Source: Alitta virens (Eukaryota > Annelida > Polychaeta > Phyllodocida > Nereididae). Taken from it: DNA of 64,000 nucleotides. The stretch is from positions 49,826,199-49,890,198 of the forward strand of contig OW028576.1 in assembly GCA_932294295.1 (NCBI GenBank), given 5' to 3'. The notes below the pieces were generated by a model. It was not told where the DNA came from. It saw nothing but the letters and a program-made list of their open reading frames with translations, and made no database searches. Below, one piece after another: positions 42,976 to 54,844 of the stretch (positions are counted from its first letter, which is position 1; the number at the start of each line of letters is the position of its first letter). Both the position numbers and the translations under genes were made by a program.

Positions 42976-45900
42976 ATGGAGGAGGCGAGGGTAAGCTCAT
43001 GAACTATATGTCTGCAGTTTATCTCATGGATTCTAGTGTTAGAATATAATGTACAGTGCCCGACGTCGAAGTTGTGGCCGACACCGGAGTTGTGGACTTC
43101 AATAGTGACGTCCAGGGGCGGATTCAGAACATTTTGACAGAGAAAGATTTAGAATAATAGCGATATCTATCACCCTTTTCAATCAGAATGTTTGGATCGG
43201 CCCCAGGACGTCACTATTGAAGTCCACGACTCCGGTGTCGGCCACAACTTCGACGTCGGCCACTGTAACTGTTATACAGCATCATGGAAAGCTCATGAAC
43301 TCTATGATGTCTGCAGTTTATGTGATTTTATTAACTATCCTAATGCAATGGCAGCTAGCCTTGCCTCCTGATATTACAATTATCGCCTTGCACTGGGTGG
43401 GGGGAGTGAGAGAAAGCAATGCAATTAAAGGGCCCATAAAGTATTCAGCAGGGGCAGATCTATCATCTAGGATTTTTGGAAAGGGGGGTCAGGCATAGGA
43501 CTTGTAAGAGCAGCGAAGGTGCGATGTCCTGCTAGGGGGGTCTTGGGGCATTTTTGCCAGAGAAAAGGGCGGGTCAGGAGTCAGGACCCTCCCCTTTAAA
43601 TCCGCCCCTGTTTAGCACCGCTTATTGTGCTATGGCAGTCTCGGACAATATATAGAAAGACTGATATCGGCCATTGACGGCCAATCAGAAGTCGATCCCC
43701 CAACTTATTGGTATTCATAATGTATAATTCTGTTTTGTGGCCTACATCCCTATAACTCCGTTCTCCCAAAATAACTCCGTTCTCCCACAGGAGCCACCAT
43801 TGTTTATCTTAAGCTACAAAAGTTTCAAGTTGTATGTCAATAAAATATTCATGATTTAAAAATTGTAATTCGGTATGTAGTAGTATGTGCACAATATTGT
43901 GTTTTATGAATAAATTTGTTATTGCAGAAAATTGTGAGTGATCTGTACAGTTACCGGGACCACTATTTTGAGAAGCACTCAATAGAAGATGCGAATCTCA
44001 AGTTGGAGAGGGTGCAGAGCGAAGTGGAGGAGACGTTGATCATGCTGGACCAGATTCACGATGAAGGTAAGTTGTAAAGGGCGTATGTAGTAAAGTGTGC
44101 TTCAAGCCGGTTAAAAGAGGTATTATACAAGAGGTATGTATACACTGATGTAGGCCTACATATTGCCATTATTATTATTTGTTTTGTTTCTTGTTATCAA
44201 ATTGATTTATTTTTCCACGAAGGTGTTAACGAAATATGCTCTGAATATTTAGAGTAAGAAAGACGACCATTACATTGTAACCAATGTATTAAAGTTGCCT
44301 CACATTCTCGTTACTTACAATACAATAATGTTTATTTGGCAGGACATTTCACGTATATATACATTCTAAATGATAATTTTAGAATTGGAAATACCTGCAG
44401 GGACTATTTGGGAGGCCCCCTGACATATTAGGTAAACAAAAATAATAGTGAAAAGAATAGGAAAACAAATAAGAATGAATTAAAAAAAAAGCAGATAATA
44501 TATTGTTTATTGTCTCAAATCCTCGTATTTCCTTTATTAGAAAATAATTGCAATTTCCAGAGGCATCCGCTAACAAGGCAGAGTGGTGCATGGTAAGAGG
44601 CAAAGTGCTCAACGTTCTTCCATCTTACGACGCCAAAGCCGAGGAACTACTTTCAAAAGCCGTTAAACTCGACCCAAAATTGTCGGAAGCCTGGCTGCAT
44701 TTAGGGGAAACGTACTGGAAGAAAAAAGACGTCGAAGGGGCAAAGAACTGCTTTCTTGGCGCACTTAATCATGTAAGTCTCAACTGAGTCATGAGTCAGT
44801 GATCTTAATAATTATTGAGGTGGGACCAGGTGGATTAGCGCTCTACGCCTGTATTTCTGCACCTGATGGAGTAATTAAAAACAGCAATCCAACTTAAGCT
44901 TGACCAGGAATTAAACCTGGGACCCAGTGGTTGGAAGCCTATGGGGCCACCATTGAGCTATGCCCCCACCCTTTTAATAATTGAAACACATGGTATATTC
45001 AATGAGTTTATCTTCTATTCATGACATATGACGGCATCCTCATCTGTTTTCTTTGTGGCATTTTCACCACTATCTTATCTTTAATCGCAGGGCACTGATA
45101 AGAGAGCTCTGAGGAACCTATCCATGGTATTGCGTCAGATTGGCAAAAGTAACGAAGAGCGGACAGAGAACATCAATACGAGTGTTGAGAAAGCGAAGGA
45201 AGCCGTTCAGTTGGATATCAAAGATGGAGTCTCATGGTGTAAGATTTTGGCAAATAAAGTAGAATCTCTGGCTTAATTAATTAATTAAAACCAGCGTTAC
45301 GACAAATTCTAAATGTTTGTGGTTGAATGCTATCATTTGCCTTAATTGGGTGCTGGTCATTTGGTGCTGGTCAGTACTAATGTCTCAATGCTACTGGGTC
45401 TGAATCTGAGACAGCTTATATGACCAGCTTTCAGAGGCAGACGTAATGATGAGATGATAAGAATTTGAGTCCACACCATGTTACACATTTAACATACTAG
45501 CCATAATCATGGGCTAAATTACAATGACATTTATGAAACTTGTTTCCAAATCCCCACAGTCTTAAGGTCAAGTGACACAAGTTTTTTTAGTTGATCCAAC
45601 AAGTATGTACCCCAGCCTGGTGTAAATTTTTACTCTTACCAGACTGATGGCAGCCTTTTATATACTCCTTAAAATTGCACTGAATGGCTTCAATGCCACC
45701 ATCTTGTTTAGCTTTTTTTGTTGATGTCACAATCTCCCACTAATTGTTACACATCTGCACAATTCAAAGTTTAGAGAATGGGGCAATTGGGTCATTGCGT
45801 GTCAAATGATCCAGAGGGGGTGCCAGGTGAACCCCCCCCCCCCCCCCCCCAGAATGCCCTGAAAAATTCATATGTGCTTATCTACCCATAGTATGAAAAA

Positions 45901-48900
45901 CTGCCAAATATTAGGTCTAGATCTCAATTAGTTTTGAAATTTAATTAATTTTTTGCCAATGCATTTTCGGGTAACTTTGGCAGCTTATAGCTGCACTCTA
46001 AATGCTAGTGTAAGGCTGAAATTTGCTGCACTGACTATATCCATCTTAGGGAATTCAAAAATGGTCTCAAAGCAAGTGTATCTCCAGTTTATTTTGTATG
46101 GTTAAGCTACAAAATCTGGATGATTTGACACGGAATGACCCAATTGGTTCTGACTTGGCTGCTCTGTGTTTCTTGAGAGGTTGCACTTTGATACTACAGG
46201 CTTCCCAGGTCCACTGAAAATCGGGGAAAACGTGTTAGGTATAGCATCTTGATATTCTGTGTGTGCAAATTGGCTGACGTGTGGTTTTATAATAGTAATA
46301 AATATAATAATAAGTATATAATAAATTATAATTAATAAATGAATTTGTAAAGCGCCGGTTTCAGAAAAGATTTCAGCTCAACGGCGCTTGGATTAAAGAA
46401 GCCTATTGTTCACAGGGCAGTTCTGAATAGATTATTTTTTAGTTTGAATAGATTAGTTTTTAGTTTGAATAGATTACTTTTTCGTTTCCTCTTGGTTACC
46501 TGATTTTTTTTGTCCTGACACTTTTCTTTTTTGCTTTTTCAGATATCTTAGGAAATGCCTACATGTCTCTATTTTTCGCAACTTCACAAAGTCCGAAGAT
46601 ATTTAAACAATGTCTGAGTGCATACCAACAGGCAGTAAGTATTATTCTCAAAATTAATACTGATTTCTTGTTGCCTTTTATTAAAAAAAGCCCCATGTAT
46701 CCCACAATAACCTGTATACCACATAGAAAACCCATGTGGTATAGCCTTTGAATAACGCCACTCATGAATCCTAACCCTGGTCAATCTGTCCACTCGTGGG
46801 GACTGTAAAAATATACCACATAACCAGTGGGTCTTATTATAGTACCCAATCAATCGGTGTCTCAATGCTAATGGGTCTGAAGCTTAGTCAGCTTATATGA
46901 CCAGCTGCCAGACGCAGACGTAATGATGAGATGATAAGACTGAGTCCACACTATGTTACATATATGTACCCCATGGGTGGGTGCAGCCCACTGCCAGGGA
47001 GGGGTCTTTTACCTGCCCTAGATAAGCACCGACAACTCTGGTGTTAGGAATTGAGATGTACGGTGACATTATGTGCATATGATGGTATTGGTGCAGAACA
47101 GAAGTATGTTAATTATGTTTCACAAGTGTGTTAGTTATGTTTCATAAGTATGCTAATTATGTTTCATAAGTATATTAATTATGTTTCATAAGTAACAGTA
47201 ATTTTCCTACATACTCTGTTCTAGTATTTTATTTTATTCGAATTAATTTGTTTTTGGATCTTACAATGTAACTATAATTAATGATGTCAATTTATTGCTG
47301 CAGGATAAAGATCCCGTAGCCGCCAACCAGGCTGATTTGCATTTCAACCGGGCAGTGGTGAGGTTTTATTCATCTTTTATTCATCTTTACGTATGAATTG
47401 CCGTTCTCTTAATTTCCTGATAAACGCCATTGTGCATATTGTCTCTCTATCTTTGTGTCTTTTTTTGCCTTTTACGTTAAGACGCAATGAGTGCAATATA
47501 TATTGGTCTCAAAATTCAGGTGTCGTTAAATTGTGACATTACCATTTTATTGCACAATATCAATCAATTGTGAATGTGTAGGATTTATAACAAAGAATAT
47601 ACAGAGGGATAGAAAGGAACATCTGCAAAGTTCCTTAATCATCTCAAGACCTCTCCGCTGCAAAAAGAAAATGTCTTGTTTGGTTTACATGATCTGTTTT
47701 AAAGACATCTTAGTGTTGCTTGGTTTACATGACCTGTTTTAAAGACATTTTAGTGTTGTTTGGTTTACATGACCCGTTTTAAAGACATTTTAGTGTTATT
47801 TGGTTTACATGACCTGTTTTAAAGACATTTTAGTGTTGTTTGGTTTACATGACCTGTTTTAAAGACATTTTAGTGTTGTTTGGTTTACATGACCTGTTTT
47901 AAAGACATTTTAGTGTTGTTTGGTTTGCATGACCTGTTTTAAAGACATTTTAGTGTTGTTTGGTTTACATGACCTGTTTTAAAGACATTTTAGTGTTATT
48001 TGGTTTACATGACCTGTTTTAAAGACATTTTAGTGTTGTTTGGTTTACATGACCTGTTTTAAAGTCAATAGCTCCTGTCCTATTCCAGGCCAACAAGTAC
48101 CAGGAAGATTACGAGACTGCCCTGCACGGATTCCATCGAGCGAAAGTCTTGGATCCAACGTGGAATGAGCCACAAGATGAAGAGACGAAGCTACGGAGCT
48201 ACTTATCACGTCTGCAGACACTCGTCAATGCTAAGGTCTGTCCGTACTGCATAGTATCATTCAGTGTCATTCAGTATTGTTTTGTTTTGTATAGTACACT
48301 AATTGTAGTATAATATAGCCTAACCCCTAGTACCTGGACACATATGTCAATAATGAAATTCCATTGTCAATATACGGAGTACTGTCCGTTTCTGTATTTA
48401 AGTTTTAATGACAATAGTTTTCATAGAACTTGGAAACAGCTCCAAGACTCCCTGGAAAGCTGAACTGTGGAAAAACCCCTGAAATCAGGGAAAACTCCGG
48501 GAATTTTATGGGTGCATGTCATAGACATTAGGAATTGTTTATTGCTGTGAAGTGTAAAAGTTCGAATATCTTAGAATCACTCTGTAACGAGATATGTTGA
48601 GTATTGTGAAGAAAGGATGGCTGTGAGGGGAGCAGGTATCTGAATTGATATGGACCTGCGTTTGGTTTTTTTAAAATTTTGTCTAAGATTGACTGTTTAC
48701 CGCTGTGATGTTGAGGTATTTCTCAGGGAATTTCGAGAGAACTCTCGGGGAAATATCAGGGAAAAACTCTGGGAATTTGATTTCACTGAATGCTATGAAC
48801 CCTGTAAATGGAAAAGCTCGCTACTAGCAAATCCTCATGAATTAACTTAATTTATTTTTTTTGGTAGGGCAAATTGAAGAACAAGAAAATCCACAGTTTG

Positions 48901-50654
48901 ATGTCTGCCTTGAAAGATTCCGACCTAGGTCCGTACAAACAAGGAGGGGCGTCAAAGAAGGAAGAAGAATTAGAACGAATCGCGTTCAATGATCTGGTGC
49001 CTGGAGAAAATGCGGGAAAGATCGTCGTGGGAAAAGTAGTTTGTTCCGTCATGAGTGACGATCCTGTGCCATTGTGAGTGTTCGGTTCGATTTCAAAGAT
49101 TTAGGATACTAACCAGAAAAAGTGCTTCATTTGCATAATGTCGATAGCTATCGATAGCTATCAATGTCTCAGCGCTTCTGGTCTGAAGCTTATCCAGCTA
49201 ATACTATGAGCAGCCAACAGAGGCAGACATGATGATGAGATGATATGCTTTGGATCCACTCCAAGTTGCACAATTACCGTATGGCTGGGGTCTTTACTTG
49301 CCTCAGCATGGATTCCAAATAAAGGTTAAGCCAGATATTACATGACCATCAGCTGCTGCAGAGCTGCTGCAGAGGCAGATGTAATGAGGAGATGATAAGG
49401 CTGCTTGGAGTCCATACCAATAATTTTCTATTTGATTATTAAATTTTGGTTTATTCACAACTTCTCCCTATCGATGATATCACGTGACCTACACTTCCGG
49501 TCAGCAGAATTGTTTATGTTTTGGATGGAAAACTTTGGCTCTCTCTTGACCTGTTTTGACAAGGCTGCTTGGAGTCCATGCCCATGTTAATTACACATTC
49601 ATCCTATATGTGGGTATTTTACTTGCCTCAGCATTGACACCAAGTACAAGCGCCTGATAATGATGGATATTTCACTAATTTTCTTGCAGCACATTCTGCA
49701 TGGTTGACGCATCAGAGACGTGCGTTGCGGTCACCGTCTACAATCTAGCGGTCGGAGGGGGTTTCAAGGTCGGGGACAGCGTTGCTATTCCAGCACCCTC
49801 AGTGGCGGATGTTGACTTCACTTATATAGAGGAGGTGAGAGAGAATGATAGTCGGAGCCAAAATAAATGTCCAATTGTTTTGTGGTAATATTATTAGATA
49901 AATATCATGGAGTAGCAAAAAATGGAAATGTCAGCAATAAGGTAAACCCCAGTTTATGAATGACAAAATTATCTAGGAACAAGCTAATTTTTTAACAGAA
50001 ATGTTGTTATCCCAGCCAGAAAGTTGGGGTTTCAGGGCATCCAGCGGTCTGACAGGGAAAGGTGAAATTTCTTCCAGGTCATGGAAAAGTCTGGCATCTA
50101 GCCATTTTTCTGTAATTTGATTCATCAAAATTGTCGACATTTGGTCATGGAAATTCATTTGTAGTCATGGAAATTCATTTGTAGTCATGGAAACTCATTT
50201 GTAGTCATGGAAACTCATTTGTAGTCATGGAAATTCATTTGTAGTCATTGAAATTCATTTTTTTTAGTCATGGAAATTCATTTGTAGTCATTGCAATTCA
50301 TTTGAAGTCCTGGAAAAGTCGGGGAATTTAAAAAAAATCTACCCCTGGGTTTGACTTGTTGCTTTGCCAGTTATGAAAATGAAACGGGAAAAACGGGTGG
50401 ACATTTATTTTGAATCCAACTATAGTTAAGTCATGTATTTGTGGTTGCCCTTTTTTTACAATGAGCCGGTCATAATAAATAGCTATAAATGTACATTATC
50501 TTTTTTTCTTCAGAAATTCCAGCTCAAGAAAATCCGAGTGAGAAATCCAGTCAGGTTGGTCATCAACGGTAAAAACTTGAATCGTAATCAACAAGCTCCG
50601 ACGTCCTTATCAACAAGTGTGGTGTCCGATCTGTATGTAGACGCTCAAACGTAA
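42976..50654 (+). CDS. TTC5: TTC5 (STRAP), TPR and OB-fold cofactor
   Basis: Ten exons join in phase: 42976-42990, 43928-44066, 44561-44772, 45091-45238, 46543-46634, 47304-47357, 48089-48235, 48868-49073, 49690-49834 and 50514-50654, giving 432 residues (human ~440). Family text is clear in every exon: [72 protein letters not shown] and the OB-fold end with VNGKNL-like text (VRLVINGKN). TTC5 has about six TPRs followed by an OB-fold. In vertebrates it is a p300/p53 stress cofactor and the factor that recognises nascent tubulin chains in tubulin mRNA autoregulation. The first exon encodes only MEEAR and is followed by a donor GTAAGC; the short exon fits the reading frame exactly but its start is less certain than the rest. 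Confidence 0.95.
43054..43262. repeat. Long hairpin (62-bp arms) in TTC5 intron 1
   Basis: The left arm (about 43054-43117) and right arm (about 43199-43262) are near-perfect reverse complements ('gacgtcgaagttgtggccga' against 'tcggccacaacttcgacgtc', continuing to TGACGTCC/GGACGTCA). The loop is about 80 bp. The block is GC-rich in an AT-rich intron. A direct repeat of ~40 bp ('aagctcatgaact...gtctgcagtttat') flanks it at 42994-43025 and 43289-43320. Confidence 0.85.
43440..43620. repeat. Foldback repeat with 'gggcagat...cgcccctg' ends
   Basis: The left end 'aggggcagatctatcatcta' (43450-43470) and right end 'tttaaatccgcccctgttta' (43594-43614) are loosely complementary, with GT/GGGG-rich internal text. 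Another partial 'ggggcggattcagaacattt' lies at 43115-43135. Confidence 0.4.
44810..44965 (-). repeat. tRNA-derived SINE (probable) in TTC5 intron 3
   Basis: On the minus strand it reads an A-box-like 'catagctcaatggtggcccc' and, ~30 bp later, a B-box-like 'caggtttaattcctgg'. This is the clearest polymerase III promoter layout in the window, but the body is not an intact tRNA. Confidence 0.6.
45370..45500 (+). repeat. Dispersed repeat family A copy
   Basis: Text 'gtctcaatgctactgggtct' leads to 'cagaggcagacgtaatgatg', then 'agatgataag' and 'gagtccacaccatgttacac'. It lies in TTC5 intron 4. Close to the copies at 46855-47010 and 49150-49330. Confidence 0.75.
45780..46150. repeat. Repeat with terminal inverted ends and poly-C tract
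   Basis: The segment begins 'ggggcaattgggtcattgcgtgtcaaatgatccag' and ends 'ctggatgatttgacacggaatgacccaattgg' (about 46115-46148), an inverted pair enclosing ~370 bp with a C19 run near 45833-45851. The structure is that of a MITE-like element. A related text with 'gggtcactccatgtcagatcaacc' occurs near 1228-1252. Confidence 0.7.
46415..46490. repeat. 21-bp tandem repeat
   Basis: Three copies of a 'gaatagattatttttagttt' unit, in TTC5 intron 4 just before exon 5. Confidence 0.75.
46855..47010 (+). repeat. Dispersed repeat family A copy
   Basis: Text 'gtctcaatgctaatgggtct', 'cagacgcagacgtaatgatg', 'gagtccacactatgttacat' and 'accccatgggtgggtgcagc' follow in order. In TTC5 intron 5. Confidence 0.8.
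47097..47200. repeat. 22-bp tandem repeat
   Basis: About four copies of 'ttaattatgtttcataagta' with small changes, in TTC5 intron 5. Confidence 0.85.
47667..48065. repeat. 40-bp minisatellite array, about ten copies
   Basis: A 40-bp unit ('ggtttacatgacctgtttta' plus 'aagacattttagtgttgttt') is repeated about ten times with 1-3 differences per copy. The array ends ~25 bp before the acceptor of TTC5 exon 7 (48088), so it takes the place of most of the intron's 3' part. Confidence 0.95.
49150..49330 (+). repeat. Dispersed repeat family A copy
   Basis: Contains 'caatgtctcagcgcttctgg', 'gaggcagacatgatgatgag', 'ggatccactccaagttgcac', then 'ggctggggtctttacttgcc'. Partial copies follow near 49365-49440 and 49560-49650, so the family is clustered in TTC5 intron 8. 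Confidence 0.8.
50110..50310. repeat. 20-bp tandem repeat array
   Basis: About eight copies of 'tagtcatggaaattcatttg' with single-base variants and one 3-4 base expansion, in TTC5 intron 9. Confidence 0.9.
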
Positions 50655-51589
50655 CGCTTTCGCAAGCGATATATTTTTAGTATTACATCTTATTGTATAT
50701 GCTTAATTGATGCTCATTAAATTCCTCATGCCTAAATGCAATATCGTATTTGAATGAGTTAATCCTTTTTGATAAGCTAGGCGGAAAGTAAAAAAAAAGT
50801 TAGTTTCCGATTACTTTGTTGGCAGAAGTCGAGTTGATCCAATTGTTAGTTGGGGAAAAGTTTGGTGGAAATATCACATACATCGGGGAGATGATACTTT
50901 GCTCATTTGCAAGGTTAAAACCGAAACTGACTTTCACTTGCCCCATATTCATTAAAAATTCTGGTAGGAGCTTGTGAAGATGGGTCATAAATCGGAAAGA
51001 ATTTTTTCAACGGCCTCAGAGTGGGAATTATAATTATAAGCCTCTAATTGTGTGAAAGTTCTAACTGACCAGATATCACTGAGTGCCAGAGGCTGACAAT
51101 AAATGGGTGGAACAGCCGTCATATACTGCATTGCACAAGCGTCAGCTAAGTTGCAGCTGCCAACAAATATTTGGGGATAATAGCGATGGATAATAGCGAT
51201 GGCTGTGGACGCACCAGAACGTTATATTAAATATTAAAATTATACTAAATTGCGATGAGCTTATTTTCACTATTATGAGTCTGGAAAGTGGCTGCACAAA
51301 CTTGGTGATTATTTCTATAAAAAAAAAAACAAGAACACATTGAGTATGGTTCATGAAAGGCTTTCTTTATGTCGCTGGCGATGGTAAAAAAAGAAAATAC
51401 ATCAGAAAAAAAATAGATGCAGGCGACGGGAAACATAGTAACATACAGAGCAATATTATTCATCTTGTAAAAATCCTAGGATGATCAGCACATGGATATA
51501 GCATAAATGAAATGGCATACAGTAAACGGCGGCATACGTCAAACAGCATGTACGTCAAATGGCATACATTAAACGGCCATGATAATCTG

Positions 51590-51960
51590 CAAAGGAGATC
51601 TCGATGTTAACACAGGCAGATGGTCTAATCATTGCTTGATGACGTCAACTGAATGTCGAATTTTATCAATTGCACTGCATGGTTCATTACGTCATTCACA
51701 GATAATACCTAGAGGGGATGGTGTAATTGAACCAATGTTAGTTTTTCACAATAATAAAAAATTACAATGATGTCTTTCGCGATTTTTGTGATTATGACGT
51801 CACCATCACAAAGGATGCTTATTATGCTTTCACTAACCCTGAAAATCCCAAAATGCAAATGAAGGTGTGTCTAATCTTGGTACATTTAATCTTTGACGTC
51901 ATTAAGCAATGGTAATTAGGACCACCAGGTGGCTCCCTCTGTGAGCAACGAGTCTCCTGG
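51590..51960. repeat. CRE-rich foldback repeats (family C)
   Basis: Contains 'cattgcttgatgacgtcaac' (51631-51650), a TTACGTCA variant near 51690, TGACGTCA near 51796-51803 and 'tttgacgtcattaagcaatgg' near 51892-51912, followed by 'ggtggctccctctgtgagca'. The outer segments 'gcagatggtctaatcattgcttgatgacgtca' and 'tgacgtcattaagcaatggtaattaggacc' are approximate reverse complements. Confidence 0.65.
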
Positions 51961-54800
51961 TGTACGTATACAAGACTAGACAAGTAATTAGGAAAGACGA
52001 CACTAACATAGCGTATATTAGCAGATCTAATTGGCTCGTAGAACACCTTTAATTAAAGGATTTCAAGTACAGCGTAGAGGAAAAGTATGGATACATTGAA
52101 GTCATTGGATTTGTGTATAAGACCATGACAAGAGTTATACCATTATGAATTAAGATTCATTTCTCAGCTAGTTGTTATTAAAACTGTTGATGCTATGGCA
52201 CATGGCAAATTTCTCAACACAATTACTAGCATGTAATAATATTCATCAACTTTTACAGAATCAAAGTCTCTTAATAATGACTGGGAAAATGAATTCATTC
52301 AAAGCAAAACATGAGAATAACGTAAATCATTGACATATGTAATAACACAATGAAATTTACACCATTGCTTCATACATGAAACGGCTTGAATTGTTGACAC
52401 AATTAATTAAACCACACACATCGAATGTGAATTATGACGGGAATGCTCAACTATAATATCACAGCGGCAATAAGAATTAACTCTAAATAACCCATCTCGG
52501 AAAATCTCATAATATGCAGGCGTCATAATTCGCCTACGAACAGTCCAGTCTTTCTTTCTGCACACAAACAATAATTTGACGAGTCAAATAATAAACAGCA
52601 GTCAATCGTACCGGGACGACAAACATGAAGCGAATAACCAATCGGCCTCATTTTCAGAACAATAGGCATCATAATGGTCCCATTGTTCCCAAAATGAGGC
52701 TGAATAGAAAAACAAAATGAATATCACAAAATATCACAAGCCAGCTACATAATAATACAAGTGTTTAACAAACTTAATAGGGTTTTACAAAATGTCTTCT
52801 ATAAGACCGGGTAAATTGAATCGTAAGCACCATTAATTCGGTTGAAATTCCTAGCATCTGCAGTTACTTGTGTGGAGAACATGACGAGATTCAAACACCA
52901 AAATATCACAAGAATTAATTTATGCAAATTTATGCAAAAATAAACAACAAAAGTATACAACTTTTTCAAAAATAGCACCAACCGTACTTAATGTCAATAG
53001 TAAATAATAATCTTAATTGTCAAACTCGACCCTTGGCTTCATATTTTCCAGCTTATTATTATATATATAAGCCACTTATCAAAGATTAATTTATTAAACG
53101 AGATTATCACCAAACAGAAGTCTATGTAAAGTGTGTTAATTACTCCTTATGTTTCCATGGAAACGCTTTGCAATTTTTTCCGAAAAAGAAAATTATTCAT
53201 CCATTTCAACAAAAAGTTGAAAAACAAGTGTAAAATTCATCACATTTGAATAAAACAAAACTCTTTAAAGATAGTATGCAATGCAAAAAGGCAAACAATT
53301 TAAAATGTAACAATATGCATCATTGGCTACAATTATAAGAGACAGGCTATGATTGGTTCATTTCTTTGTAAGCCTGACGACTTAAACAACAAAAAATACC
53401 CCAAACAAGCGACAAAAAATCACAGGTTCAGCAAAAAATGAAATAACAACAGGAACAGATAAAAAGCTAATACTGACATCCGCAAAAGATAACACTCAGT
53501 GGTAGCAAATTACAAAATGTATAACAGAAAAATATCATGAAGGAGTTTGCTTGCTATTTATCTCATTCACACGCACCATTAAATTATTTCTATCTTGCAA
53601 TAAAAGAAACCTACGACCAACTAAGCAAGACAAGAATTTTGCCAAATTTAATATTTAGTAATCATTATATACATGACATTGCTGAGATTAACATGATATG
53701 TCGGTAAGAAATGTCGTTTAAAATTACATGAGGAGAAGCTAAGATCTAAACTATAGAATTGGGTACACTCGGGGTCATTGAAATTGGCCACCACCCAGAA
53801 AAGCAATTGCACACCTTGCAACTTCATAAATTGTCACAAAACTAACTCTGCTGATGATTTACAATATTCTGAAACTTCAACAGGCTTCTTAAAAGTGTTG
53901 GTGATATGTTGAGTGGCCAATTTCGATGACCTGGCCAATTTCGATGACCTGGCCAATTTCGATGACCCCGATTGTACATCAGAAGTACATTAGAAGTACA
54001 TTTTAGTTACAATTGGAAGTTAAAGTACAGTAGCGGGTAATATGAAAGGCAAGCAATTGTGACAGCGTATTACACAAGCCCACTACAAGGGGTAATTGAA
54101 TTGTTCATTTGTTTAATAGGTTACTTTATGACAGAGATTTACTATTGAGCTAATTTTTACTTTGAAGTGTTATGGCGAGCAAGCAGCTTCCAGTTTTTAT
54201 GCACCAGTGTTAAATACTCCAAATTTACATGAATGAATGTATGAATTTAAATAGATAAATTTGCATGAAGCAATATATTTACTACATGCAGTTGCATTAC
54301 ATTTGTCTTTATATTGCAAGATCCAGTCGTCAAATATTTCATGATAATTTCGCTAAACATCTTCAGTAACTGCCACAGGTGGCAGCACTGTCTGCACATT
54401 CTTTTAATGAATCTCTTTAGTTATGTTTAAGATGGACATAGCTTGTGACTTATTTGTTTTAATCTTTAACTATCAAACTGTGCTTCTGTACAAAAATTAA
54501 TTAATATCAATATTGTAAAATAATCTGAATCTACAAAAGGTCAAGCAAACAGTTCAGAGATCTAGCAGTTACAATCATTTGGCTGTCTTCACAAGATGAT
54601 TTACAAGCGACTATTCAGCACACACAAAGCACCACTAAACGCCATTAGCAAAACGTCATAAGTATGATACACTAATTGGTAACGTCATTTTTACAATTTA
54701 TGAATATCAAACGCATTCAAATTATTTTTGCTGCTGCATTTTTTAACCTGTGCCGTAAGCATGGGTAGATTAAAAGGTACGATTCATTATTATACATATC

Positions 54801-54844
54801 AGTGACCTTGACCTTGTAATTAATGAGGTCAAGGGCCAAGGTCA
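54801..54844. promoter_or_regulatory. Clustered nuclear-receptor half-sites (candidate)
   Basis: TGACCTTGACCTTG (54803-54816) is two overlapping AAGGTCA half-sites on the minus strand. After a TAATTAAT core come AGGTCAAGG (54826-54834) and CAAGGTCA (54837-54844) on the plus strand. The extended form TCAAGGTCA is the monomer site of ERR/SF-1/Ftz-F1-type receptors. Four half-sites in 42 bp with dyad-like arrangement is unusual; function is inferred. Confidence 0.4.

Noticed and set aside
43217..43498. Open frame in TTC5 intron 1
   Set aside because: It runs through the hairpin arm and a foldback repeat; composition is repetitive and it has no family resemblance.
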